The notes beneath the pieces are model-generated. The model made no database searches, had not been told where the DNA came from, and worked only from the letters and a program-made list of their open reading frames with translations. Of a DNA stretch of 64,000 bases, positions 53,297 to 62,600 are shown one piece after another; position 1 is the first letter of the stretch, and each line of letters starts with the position of its first letter. Origin of the DNA: Streptomyces sp. DH12 (GTDB lineage Bacteria; Actinomycetota; Actinomycetes; Streptomycetales; Streptomycetaceae). The stretch is from NCBI RefSeq assembly GCF_020873895.1, contig NZ_JAHWGT010000003.1:186001-250000 (forward strand). Direction: 5' to 3'. Position numbers and translations under genes: made by a program.

Positions 53297-53341
53297 GGCC
53301 GGCTCACGGCCGCCCCGGTCTGACCGCGCCGCCCACGGGGG

Positions 53342-53361
53342 CCCGGCCCGCGCGGGCCGGG
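53342..53361. terminator. Perfect 20-bp palindrome between convergent genes
   Basis: CCCGGCCCGCGCGGGCCGGG lies just before the end of the small acidic gene and about 100 bp after the ABC-F stop; it can form a cruciform or terminator stem in both directions. Confidence 0.6.
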
Positions 53362-53368
53362 GGCGCTC

Positions 53369-53566
53369 CTACGGGCGGTCCTCGGGCTCCTCGTACGTGT
53401 CGAAGGAGTCACGCGCCGCCTCGTCGGTCGCGGCGCGGTCGGCCGGGTCGTGCTCGCGGCGGCCCTTCGCGCCCCCGGGCTCGGCGGGGTCGTCCCCGCG
53501 CGCCCGCCGCCGCTCCTCCTCGCGGTGTTTCCTGACCTGCTCCGGCTTGTCCCCGATCTGGTTCAT
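53369..53566 (-). CDS. Small charged Streptomyces protein
   Basis: This 65-aa protein opens MNQIGDKPEQVRKHREEERR and is highly charged and probably disordered, ending FDTYEEPEDRP. No domain is recognised. The ATG has GGAGG 5 nt upstream. The open frame upstream of it lacks protein-like composition. Confidence 0.6.
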   Translation of the reverse strand: MNQIGDKPEQVRKHREEERRRARGDDPAEPGGAKGRREHDPADRAATDEAARDSFDTYEEPEDRP

Positions 53567-53732
53567 GACCGCCTCCGTCCGCGCCGCCGCGCGGTGCGGC
53601 GACGCGGCCAGACTCACACGCCCCGCCCGCCCCCGCACCTCGGCCGGTAGCCGGCCGGGGGGACGCGGGGGAGACCTCCGCCCGCCCGGTCCGGGCGACC
53701 CGGGGGCCGCGCCGCCCGCCGGGCGGACGGCG

Positions 53733-56180
53733 CTACTTCCCGGGCCGGCCCTTCCCCCCGCCGTCGAGCAGGCCCGCCTTGCGGAGCGCGTCGGCCATCG
53801 CGCCGTTGCCGGGCGGCACGGTCCGCCGGTCGCCGCCCCGCTCGCCGCCCCGGCCCCCGCCGCGGTCCGCGCGCTCACCGCCGCGTTCACCGCCACCGCC
53901 ACCGCCACCACCGCCGCGCCGCTCCTGGCCGGCCGCGGCGGCGCCCTGGCGCTGCCGCGGCGGGCGGGGGCCGCGCTCGCGGCGCGGGCCGCCGGACGGC
54001 CGGTCAGCCGCGGCCTCGTCGTCGAGGCGCAGCGTGAGCGAGATCCGCTTGCGCGCCGCGTCGACCTCCAGCACCTTCACCTTCACCACGTCACCGGGCT
54101 TCACCACGTCGCGCGGGTCCTTGACGAAGGTGCGCGACATCGCCGACACGTGGACCAGGCCGTCCTGGTGGACGCCGACGTCCACGAACGCGCCGAACGC
54201 CGCCACGTTCGTCACGACGCCCTCCAGCACCATCCCCGGCGCCAGGTCGCCGATCTTCTCGACGCCCTCCTTGAACGTGGCCGTCCGGAACGCCGGCCGC
54301 GGGTCGCGCCCCGGCTTCTCCAGCTCCCGCAGGATGTCGGTCACCGTGGGCAGGCCGAACGTCCCGTCCACGAAGTCGTCGGCGCGCAGCGACCGCAGCA
54401 CCCCGGTGTTGCCGATCAGCGAGGCGACCTCCCCGCCGGTCGTCTTCACCATCCGCCGGACCACCGGGTACGCCTCCGGGTGCACGGCCGACGCGTCCAG
54501 CGGGTCGTCGCCGTCGCGGATCCGCAGGAAGCCCGCGCACTGCTCGTACGCCTTCGGGCCGAGCCGCGGCACGTCCTTCAGAGCCCGCCGCGAGCGGAAC
54601 GGGCCGTTCGCGTCCCGGTGCGCCACGATGTTCTCCGCGAGGCCCGCGCTGATGCCCGAGACGCGCGACAGGAGCGGCGCGGACGCCGTGTTCACGTCCA
54701 CGCCGACGCCGTTCACGCAGTCCTCCACGACCGCGTCCAGCGAGCGCGACAGCTTCACCTCGGACAGGTCGTGCTGGTACTGGCCGACGCCGATCGACTT
54801 GGGGTCGATCTTCACCAGCTCGGCCAGCGGGTCCTGGAGCCGCCGCGCGATGGACACCGCGCCGCGCAGCGACACGTCGAGTCCGGGCAGTTCCCGGGAG
54901 GCGAACGCCGACGCCGAGTACACGGAGGCGCCGGCCTCCGAGACCATCACCTTGGTGAGCCCCAGCTCGGGATGGCGGGCGAGGAGGTCCGCGGCGAGCC
55001 GGTCCGTCTCGCGGGAGGCGGTGCCGTTGCCGATGGCGACGAGTTCGACGGCGTGCCGCTCCGCCAGCCGCGCCAGCTTCGCCAGCGACTCGTCCCACTG
55101 GTTGCGCGGGACGTGCGGGTGGACGGTGTCGGTGGCGACGACCTTGCCCGTCGCGTCGACGACGGCGACCTTCACGCCCGTGCGGAAGCCGGGGTCGAGG
55201 CCGAGTGTGGCCCGGGTCCCGGCGGGGGCGGCCAGCAGCAGGTCGCGCAGGTTCGCGGCGAAGACCCGCACGGCCTCGTCCTCCGCCGCCGTGCGCAGCC
55301 GCAGCCGCAGGTCGATGCCGAGGTGGACGAGGATGCGGGTGCGCCACGCCCAGCGGACCGTGTCGGCGAGCCACTTGTCGCCCGGCCGGCCCCGGTCGGC
55401 GACACCGAACCGCCTGGCCACCGTCCCCTCGTACGTGGAGGGGCCGTCCCGCGGCTCCTCCGGCTCCAGGACCAGGTCCAGCACCTCCTCCTTCTCGCCG
55501 CGCAGCATCGCCAGCACGCGGTGCGAGGGAAGCTCGGTGAACGGCTCCGAGAAGTCGAAGTAGTCGGCGAACTTCGCCCCCGCCTCCTCCTTGCCCTCCC
55601 GTACCCGCGCCACCAGGCGGCCGCGCGTCCACATCCGCTCGCGCAGCTCGCCGATGAGGTCGGGGTCCTCCGAGAACCGCTCGGTCAGGATGGCGCGGGC
55701 GCCCTCCAGCGCGGCGGCCGGGTCGGCGACGCCCCGGTCGGCATCGACGTAGGCGGCGGCAGCGGCGAGCGGCTCCACCGACGGGTCGTCCAGCAGCCCG
55801 TCGGCCAGCGGCTCCAGCCCCGCCTCGCGGGCGATCTGCGCCTTCGTGCGCCGCTTGGGCTTGAAGGGCAGGTAGATGTCCTCCAGGCGGGCCTTGGTGT
55901 CGGCCTCGCGGATGCGGGCCTCCAGCTCCGGCGTCAGCTTGCCCTGCTCGCGTACGGAGTCGAGGACCGCGCCGCGGCGGTCCTCCAGCTCCCGCAGGTA
56001 GCGCAGCCGCTCCTCCAGGGTGCGCAGCTGCGCGTCGTCGAGCGTCCCGGTCGCCTCCTTGCGGTACCGGGCGATGAACGGCACGGTCGATCCGCCGTCC
56101 AGCAGCTCGACGGCCGCCTTGACCTGCCGTACCCGTACGCCGAGCTCCTCGGCGATCCTGCCTTCGATGGACGTCGTCAC
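53733..56180 (-). CDS. tex: Tex-family RNA-binding transcription accessory protein
   Basis: This 815-aa protein has the Tex order: N-terminal helical domain (IAEELGVRVRQVKAAVELLD, FIARYRKEATGTLDD), a YqgF-like RNase H fold (LGLDPGFRTGVKVAVVD), helix-hairpin-helix repeats (SGISAGLAENIVAHR, PRLGPKAYEQCAGFLRI) and a C-terminal S1 domain (VLEGVVTNVAAFGAFVDVGV, QDGLVHVSAMS). A Gly/Arg-rich tail follows, unusual in length and RGG-like. Tex homologues bind RNA and affect transcription or RNA turnover. The GTG at 56180 gives the family N-terminus. Confidence 0.93.
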   Translation of the reverse strand: MTTSIEGRIAEELGVRVRQVKAAVELLDGGSTVPFIARYRKEATGTLDDAQLRTLEERLRYLRELEDRRGAVLDSVREQGKLTPELEARIREADTKARLEDIYLPFKPKRRTKAQIAREAGLEPLADGLLDDPSVEPLAAAAAYVDADRGVADPAAALEGARAILTERFSEDPDLIGELRERMWTRGRLVARVREGKEEAGAKFADYFDFSEPFTELPSHRVLAMLRGEKEEVLDLVLEPEEPRDGPSTYEGTVARRFGVADRGRPGDKWLADTVRWAWRTRILVHLGIDLRLRLRTAAEDEAVRVFAANLRDLLLAAPAGTRATLGLDPGFRTGVKVAVVDATGKVVATDTVHPHVPRNQWDESLAKLARLAERHAVELVAIGNGTASRETDRLAADLLARHPELGLTKVMVSEAGASVYSASAFASRELPGLDVSLRGAVSIARRLQDPLAELVKIDPKSIGVGQYQHDLSEVKLSRSLDAVVEDCVNGVGVDVNTASAPLLSRVSGISAGLAENIVAHRDANGPFRSRRALKDVPRLGPKAYEQCAGFLRIRDGDDPLDASAVHPEAYPVVRRMVKTTGGEVASLIGNTGVLRSLRADDFVDGTFGLPTVTDILRELEKPGRDPRPAFRTATFKEGVEKIGDLAPGMVLEGVVTNVAAFGAFVDVGVHQDGLVHVSAMSRTFVKDPRDVVKPGDVVKVKVLEVDAARKRISLTLRLDDEAAADRPSGGPRRERGPRPPRQRQGAAAAGQERRGGGGGGGGGERGGERADRGGGRGGERGGDRRTVPPGNGAMADALRKAGLLDGGGKGRPGK

Positions 56181-56353
56181 GGTTGTCCCGACCCGCCTTC
56201 TCGTGCCTCGGTTGCGCTCGCATTCTGCCTGTCCAGGGCGGGACGTGTCGCGTCCGGCCCCGCCCCCCGGCGCGCCCGCCGTGCGACGGGCCGTGTGCGG
56301 CGGGCGGACGGACGGGGGAGGGGAGGGGGCGGGAGGCGAGGGGAGCGGCGGGG

Positions 56354-57217
56354 TCAGTTCCGGCCGGTGAGGTGGGAGGGGAAGGCGCCCGCCGCGGCCG
56401 CCGCCCCGAGGAATCCCTTGGCCAGTTCGGTGAGCCGGGCGACGCCCTCGGCGCCCAGGTGCTCGTAGGGGGCCGTGTCGAGCCGGTCCGTGTGGGCCTC
56501 GACCTCCTCGCGGAGGGCGGCCCCCGCCTCCGTCAGCCCGCCTTCCGCGTCCAGCAGGCCGCGGCCGCGCAGCCGCTCGACCGCGGCGTCCCAGTCGGCC
56601 TGCTCCCAGCCGCGGCTGGCGAGCACCCACCGCGGGGAGACGCCCGTACCGGTCGCTGTGTGGCTCACCACGGCCTCCAGCGGGTCGAGGTCCGCGCCGA
56701 GCAGCGCCGCCAGGTGCGCGTCGCCGCGGTGCTCCCGCAGCAGCGTCGCGGCGTGCCAGAACGCGAGGTGCGGAGCCTTCGGCACCGGGAGGTCGGCGTG
56801 TGCGGCGTACAGCGGCCGGCCGTGCCGGGTGCACGCTTCGGCGGCCCGCAGCGCCAGCCGCGCCGCCTCCGCCATGCGGTCCGACGCGGCCTCGTCGCCG
56901 AGCAGCCGGCGTACGGTCGCGTCGGCCGCCCGCAGCCGCGCGTCCAGGACGTCGGCGGGGGACGCGGTGTCCCACACGGCGGGCAGGTGCCGGGCGACGA
57001 GGGCGTGGTTGAAGTTGTAGAAGGTGCCGGCGACCACCCCGGGCCCGACGGCGCCCATGGCGGCGGCCCGGCCCGCGAAGTAGGCGGCGTGCGGGTCGGC
57101 CACGCCCACGCCCGCCAGCTCGGTGGCGAACTCGGGGGAGAAGTAGACGGTCGAGTGGAGCAGGTTCACCGGGTGGTGGCAGCGGCGCACGGCCCGGGGC
57201 GGAAGAGTCGTCGTCAT
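56354..57217 (-). CDS. SCO6745-family protein (winged-helix-like)
   Basis: This 287-aa protein has the family opening RRCHHPVNLLHSTVYFSPE and TFYNFNHALVARHLP, then a late LRGRGLLDAEGGLTEAGAAL segment resembling a MarR-type winged helix. Function is not established; such genes are often near TetR regulators. A perfect palindrome directly upstream of the start would repress it. The ATG at 57217 is used; a GTG at 57223 is possible. Confidence 0.8.
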   Translation of the reverse strand: MTTTLPPRAVRRCHHPVNLLHSTVYFSPEFATELAGVGVADPHAAYFAGRAAAMGAVGPGVVAGTFYNFNHALVARHLPAVWDTASPADVLDARLRAADATVRRLLGDEAASDRMAEAARLALRAAEACTRHGRPLYAAHADLPVPKAPHLAFWHAATLLREHRGDAHLAALLGADLDPLEAVVSHTATGTGVSPRWVLASRGWEQADWDAAVERLRGRGLLDAEGGLTEAGAALREEVEAHTDRLDTAPYEHLGAEGVARLTELAKGFLGAAAAAGAFPSHLTGRN

Positions 57218-57227
57218 GGGCACACGT

Positions 57228-57243
57228 TACCGACTGGTCGGTA
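57228..57243. promoter_or_regulatory. TetR-type operator before the SCO6745-family gene
   Basis: TACCGACTGGTCGGTA has perfect 7-bp arms around a TG centre, the common architecture of TetR-family operators. It starts 11 bp upstream of the ATG. No TetR gene is in the window near it. Confidence 0.65.
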
Positions 57244-57559
57244 CGTGGTGTAGGGGGTGGCCTGACCGCTCGGGGTGCCGCGCCCGGCGCCCTGGGCGTG
57301 CCCGCGATGGATCGGTCCGCGGATCTGACGTGTCGGTCCGGTTGGTGATCGGTGTTGCGACGGCGGACCGGATCGAGCCGTTGCGGCGGATCCGGTCCGC
57401 GGCCGGCGGCGGGCCGGCCGTCGCCGCGCTGCCCGACCCGTCAGCCCGGACGTGCCGCACCAGCTCGCCCTGGCGCGACCTGCCGACGAGCCCGGCTCCT
57501 TCCAGGCCGCCGACGAACGGCGGGCGTGCCGGCGAGGCCGCGGTCGCCCGGCGCGTGGA
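57244..57559. other. Gene-free boundary of the polyketide locus
   Basis: These 316 bp contain several short frames but none has a ribosome site, a recognisable domain or protein-like composition. A GATCCGGTCCGC-type sequence recurs. I see no gene, repeat element or att site; it separates the PfaD gene from the SCO6745-family gene. Confidence 0.5.
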
Positions 57560-59149
57560 TCACACGGGAGGCAGGCGGTATGCGGCGCAGGCAGCCGGAA
57601 GGCGCAGTCCCGACACCCGCAACTGGGTCACCCGCGTGTGGAAGGCCGCCGCACGCATCAGATGGTCCGCGATGGAGACGGCCCGGCGCCGGTCGGGCAG
57701 AGCGAGGGCGGTGCCCGCCGTCCAGCCGTTGAAGGCCCCCATCGCCGGCCCGCACCAGATCTGCCAGTCATCCCGGCGCTCCTCGGCACCGGAGATCGCC
57801 CAGCGGCTGGCCATGGCGAGGTACCAGCGGAAGACCATGGCCATACGGAATTTGGGGTCCTGCTCGGCCCGGCGATGCCAGTCCGGCTGGTGGGCGAGCA
57901 GGTAGTCCGCGGTCTCTCGCCAGGCCGTGGCCAGCGGGCGTCTCAGGATCCGTTCCTCGATGTCGCGGCGTTCCCGGGCCGGGAGCTCGTCCAGGCCGGC
58001 GTGCTCCCGGTAGAGGCGGTACAGCCGTGCGGCGGTGCCGGGGAACCGGGTCCCCCGGCTGAGGACCTGCACGGTGCCGCCCTGCTCGAACAAGTCGGCG
58101 GCCGGAGCCATGGCGTAGTCGGTGAGCCCCGCCTGCGCCAGCAGACGTTTGACGCCGGGGGACGTGCCCGCCTCGGTCGCGCTCTGGTTGACCGACCCGG
58201 TGACGACGTAACAGGCTCCCAGGGCGAAGGCGGCCGTGATCGCCTCGGGAGTCGCGATCCCTCCGGCCGCGCCGATCCCGATCCGGCCGGCGGAGGGGTG
58301 TTCACGGGCCACCCGGTCACGGAGCCGCAGGATGGCGGGGAGGGCGACGACAAGTGGGCGGCGGTCGGTATGGCCGCCGGAGTCGGCCTCGACGGTGATG
58401 TCGTCGGCCATCGGAAAATGCCGGGCGAGATCGGCCTGCGCTTGCGTCACCTCGCCCCGGGCCACCAGCTCCGCAACGAGAGCCTCCGGGGCCGGCCGCA
58501 TGAACAGCTCCGCGACTTCCTGGCGGGAGACCTTCGCCACGACGCGGTGGTCGGCGCGTACCCCGCCGACGGAGTCGGACCGGAGTCCGGCCAGCCGGTA
58601 GCGGACCAGGTCCGGGGTCAGCCGGACGAACGCGGAAGCCTCCAGGCAGGGCACCCGGTGCCGCAGACACGCGTCGACGCAGGCGCGTTCCTGCTCCGGG
58701 GAGAGGGGATGGTGGATCAGGTTGCAGGCGTACGGCGTCCCGGTGTCGCCGAGCGAGCGTGCCAGCCGCGCCAGCGCCTGGTCCACGCGGTCCTCCGGTA
58801 GACCCGCGGCGCCGAACGAGGCGAGGTAACCGGCCCCGGCCAGGCGCAGTACCAACTCCTCGGAGGCGATGCCCCCGGCCATCGCCCCGGCCATGTACGC
58901 GTATCGCAGACCGTGCCGGGCCCGGAAATCCGATGAGCCGAGCCGCTCGGGCGGCTGCGGGGCCGCGACCGCGAGGAGCGTGGCCCCGCTCCCCGGCCCT
59001 GGTGGGTGAGGCGTCACACCGACCCGGCCCCCACCGCCGACGACGTAGCACGGGCGGTCGAGATCGGCGAGGACGCCGTACACACCGTCGGCCTCGTAGT
59101 GGACACCGGTACGGTCACCGTCCTGCCGGACGGTCGTCGGCGTGGTCAT
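57560..59149 (-). CDS. pfaD: PfaD-family enoyl reductase of a Pfa-like polyketide/lipid locus
   Basis: This 529-aa FMN-dependent TIM-barrel protein belongs to the PfaD / nitronate-monooxygenase superfamily. It shows LRYAYMAGAMAGGIASEELV, GYLASFGAAGLPEDRVD, and the phosphate-binding GIGAAGGIATPEAITAAFAL with YVVTGSVNQSATEAGTS. In polyunsaturated fatty acid synthases and related 'secondary lipid' systems PfaD reduces enoyl intermediates in trans. The ATG at 59149 overlaps the preceding stop (ATGA) and GGGGAGA lies just upstream. It ends the operon seen here. Confidence 0.9.
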   Translation of the reverse strand: MTTPTTVRQDGDRTGVHYEADGVYGVLADLDRPCYVVGGGGRVGVTPHPPGPGSGATLLAVAAPQPPERLGSSDFRARHGLRYAYMAGAMAGGIASEELVLRLAGAGYLASFGAAGLPEDRVDQALARLARSLGDTGTPYACNLIHHPLSPEQERACVDACLRHRVPCLEASAFVRLTPDLVRYRLAGLRSDSVGGVRADHRVVAKVSRQEVAELFMRPAPEALVAELVARGEVTQAQADLARHFPMADDITVEADSGGHTDRRPLVVALPAILRLRDRVAREHPSAGRIGIGAAGGIATPEAITAAFALGACYVVTGSVNQSATEAGTSPGVKRLLAQAGLTDYAMAPAADLFEQGGTVQVLSRGTRFPGTAARLYRLYREHAGLDELPARERRDIEERILRRPLATAWRETADYLLAHQPDWHRRAEQDPKFRMAMVFRWYLAMASRWAISGAEERRDDWQIWCGPAMGAFNGWTAGTALALPDRRRAVSIADHLMRAAAFHTRVTQLRVSGLRLPAACAAYRLPPV

Positions 59150-59637
59150 CGCGTCTCCCCGGCCGGCCGTCGTGACGCCGCTGGCAGGCCGTCGGGTTCG
59201 GATCGCCCGGGATCGGGCGCGACACCGGTGGGCCCGGCCGCGGCGACCGTCGCCGGCAGACCGGACCCGTCCCGCGGCGCGCCAGGCCCGTGGTCGTGCC
59301 GTGTGCCGGGCTGGGAGCCGGGCGTGCGGGCCCGCCTGATCAGCCACGCGCCGATGGCCTGGTGCGCGGTGAGGACCTCACCGTGCGCGCGCTGGACCTG
59401 CTCCGCCAGGCGCAGGGCGAGGGCGGCCGCCCCCGCCTCGGCGTCGCAGCCGGCTCCGGTCCGCGGCGCCGCAGGTACGGGAAGCCGGTGGGCGGCCGCC
59501 TCGGACACCATCGGGGCGCTCGGAGCGGGCCCGGTCGGGACGGCTTCGATCCCCGGGGCGCCGGGCGCGGACGGCGCGGTGCCGGGCGCGGGCATCGGCA
59601 GGACCATCGGCGGACCCTCGAAGATCAGCTCTTCCAC
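59146..59637 (-). CDS. Unrecognised 163-aa protein between the PKS and PfaD genes
   Basis: This protein opens VEELIFEGPPMVLPMPAPGT and has a Pro/Ala-rich first half, a helical middle (AALALRLAEQVQRAHGEVLT, AHQAIGAWLIRRA; about residues 75-110) and a Gly/Pro-rich disordered end. The helix resembles the AH..YL.. linker helix found between AT and ACP of the neighbouring synthase (LAAHTRYLDGQLRTAGQL). It may be a docking or scaffold partner. The GTG at 59637 lies 2 nt after the PKS stop, using AAGGAGG in the PKS end; it overlaps the PfaD start. No known domain is assigned. Confidence 0.7.
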   Translation of the reverse strand: MEELIFEGPPMVLPMPAPGTAPSAPGAPGIEAVPTGPAPSAPMVSEAAAHRLPVPAAPRTGAGCDAEAGAAALALRLAEQVQRAHGEVLTAHQAIGAWLIRRARTPGSQPGTRHDHGPGAPRDGSGLPATVAAAGPTGVAPDPGRSEPDGLPAASRRPAGETR

Positions 59638-59639
59638 GG

Positions 59640-62600
59640 TCATCCTCCTTGGCGTGCGTGGCTGGGAGAGCGCGGTGCCGCGTGCTGCTCGACGCGTCTG
59701 ACGATGGCCTCGGGAGCCGCCCAGAGCAGCCTGACGCGCGTCCAGCGCTGGTGGACCAGGCCGTCCGGGGCGGCCGCGGTGAGCGTGCACTCGCCGAAGA
59801 GCGGATGGGACTGCGTCTCGTGCGCTTCGACCACGATGGCGAAGGGCTCGTCGTCCGGCAGGGGGGTGAACAACTCCAGACGCTCGAAGGCGACGGGCAC
59901 GGGAACGCGGGCACCGCCGGGTCGCGGCACCAGCGTCACCAGGGCGGCCTGCAGCAGCAGGTCGGCCAGGGCGGGGCGGTAGAGCTGTCCGGCGTAGGCG
60001 CCGTCGGCCAGGGCGGGCTCGGACATCCGCGCGGCCAGGACCACGCGGCGGGGCTCCTGCGTCAGTACGTTCCTCAGGCCTCTCAGCGTCGGGCCGTGGA
60101 ACAGCCGGCCATCGCCGTAAGCGGGATGTGGAGCGTCGTCGATCCGGTACGGGGGCAGTGCGACACGGGGTGCTTCGCCCGGCTCGACGGCGTGCCGGAA
60201 CACACCCTCGTACCGCAGTGTCCCGTCCGGCTCGGGATCCCGTACCGAGACGGTGACGGAGGCAGGGTCTTCCCGGGGGACCAGGTCGACCCGGAAGCGC
60301 TCCTGGTGGCCCGGAGGGAGGAAGACGCCCTGGGCGATGGTGAAGCCCTCGCAGGTGAGCACCGGACGGACGCCGCCCAGTGCCCGCTCGACGCTGTGCA
60401 CGCCCCAGCCCACGGCGGCCGTCATCGGCAGCACCGGGACGTGCGCGAAGCAGTGGTCGCGGAGTACCGGCTCCTCACCGAGACCGGTCACCGCGCGATG
60501 AGCGGTGCGGCCCGCCGAGGGCAGCCGTTCGATCCTGCGGTAGAACGGGGTGGCAGGCCCCACGACGGTGGTGCCGCTCCATTCGGTACCGACGGCCATG
60601 CGGTCCATGAAGTGAGTGGTCCCCTGCTCGCGGGTGAGTACCGGGACTCCGGCGTCCGCGAACACCTCGTGGATGCGGTCCGCCATGCCACCGTCCCAGG
60701 GCCCCCAGGCGATCGGCACCACCCGGCAGCCGGGGTGGGCGGCCTGAAAGGCGCAAGCGAACGTGTTCAGCGTCCCGTTGGCCAGTGCGTAGTCGCTCTG
60801 CCGCAGGTTGCCCCAGACGCCCACGACGGAGCTGAACAGCACCAGGTGCCGCAGGCGGTCGTGGTCGAGGGCGTCCAGGACGTGGTGCAGTCCGCTGACC
60901 TTGGTCTCCACGACCGAGGCGACGGAGTCGGCGGCGGCGTCCCGCAGGGGCCGGTCACCGAGGACCCCGGCTCCGTGGACGACGCCGGTGATCCGTGCCG
61001 CGTACGGGGCGAGGGCGGAGGCCACCTGGGCGGCGTCGCGGACGTCCGCCGACACGTAGTGGGCTTCGACGCCACGGACGCGCAGGGCGTCGAGCGTGGA
61101 GCGGATCTCCCGCCGGGCCAGCAGCAGGCGTCCGTGGCGTGCGATCTCGGCGGCGGTCCCCGGGGCCAGCGGGTCCTCGCCCGCAGCGCGGGCGCGTTCC
61201 TCCAGCGCCCCTCGCAGTTCTTCCTCGGTCCGCAGCCCGGCGGCCCAGGCGGGCTCCTCCTCCAGTGGGGTGCGGCCGAGCAGGAGATAGCCGCAGGCGT
61301 GCCGGGCGGCGAGGGACCGCACGCACCAGGACGTGATCCCTCCCGCGCCGCCGGTGACGAGCAGGAAGTCGTCCTCGGTGAGCTCGATGTCCTTGCCGGT
61401 GGGGGGCAGGAGGGGATCCGGCGTCCGGGACAGGACCGGTGTCCGGCGCGAACCGTCGGCGCCGACGCCTACCTCGCGCACGTCGGTCGCCAGGTCGGCG
61501 ATCTCCGCTGCGAACGCCGTACCGATCTGCTCGGTGGTCAGGCCGGGAGCCAGGTCCACAGCCCGGCAGAACAGGGTGGACGCCTCCAGGGCGGCGACCT
61601 TCACGAGCCCGCCGACGCCGCCGGCCAGGGCCTGGACCACGTCGCCGTCCGTTCCCGCGTGGCCGAGGGCGCCGTCCAGCTGGGTCACGGAGACCAGCGC
61701 GGCCCGGGTGCCGCCTTCGGCCGCGGCCTGCAGGTGGGGGAGGACGTGCTTGGTCGTGAGGACGGCATGACACAGTCGCCGGATCGTACGGTGGGCGTCG
61801 TCGTCCGCGCCGCGGCTGAACGGCAGGACGCACAGGTCCACGCGCGGGTCGTCGGCGAGAAGCTCCGCGAGACACGAGGAGAGGCTTCCCTCGTCCCAGT
61901 CGGGGAGCGCGGCGGCGCCCGCGGAACCCGGACCGCCGGCCGGTGTGACGCCGGGCAGGGCCAGAAGACGCGTACGCCAGCCGAGCGCCGACAGGCTTCC
62001 CGACAGCACGGTCACGAGTTCGCCGCCGTCATCGAGCAGCAGAGCACACGGCCGGCCTGGATACAGGCCGACGCAGACGTCCACCGGCGGAAGACGCCGG
62101 AGCGAGACGAACGTGGGTCCCACGTCGGCGCTCATCGGAGTGATGACCAGTTCCGACCGGGACTCCGTCCGGGTGAGGACGGTGCGCACCATGTCGGTCA
62201 GTTCTCCGACCGTCTCGGCCTCCGTGAAGCGGTACAACTCGTCGCGGCCGATGGCCGGGTAGCGGCGCCAGATCTCCGCCCCGATCTCGATCTGCTTCAA
62301 GGAGTCGATGCCCAGCTCCTCCTGGATGTGCATGCCGGACTCGATCATGTCGATGTCATAGCCCGTCTTCTCCGCGACGACGGCGCGACAGACGTGTTCG
62401 AGCTCCGCCAGGTCCACTTCGCCGGGGTCCGCCGTGGGTTCCCCGACGCCGGCAGCGCCTTGTTCCGCCGCCCACAGTTCCGCGAAGGCCGATCTGGCCG
62501 ACGGCACCGGCGGCTCGTCACCCGCGGCGGGCCGCGCGCCGAATGGATCCGACTGCTTGGGCAGCGACAACGCCGTGGCCCCGTCGTCGGCGGGACGTGT

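Noticed and set aside
57244-57559. Small gene or pseudogene between the PfaD and SCO6745-family genes
   Set aside because: Several frames are open but none has a ribosome site, family motif or convincing composition.
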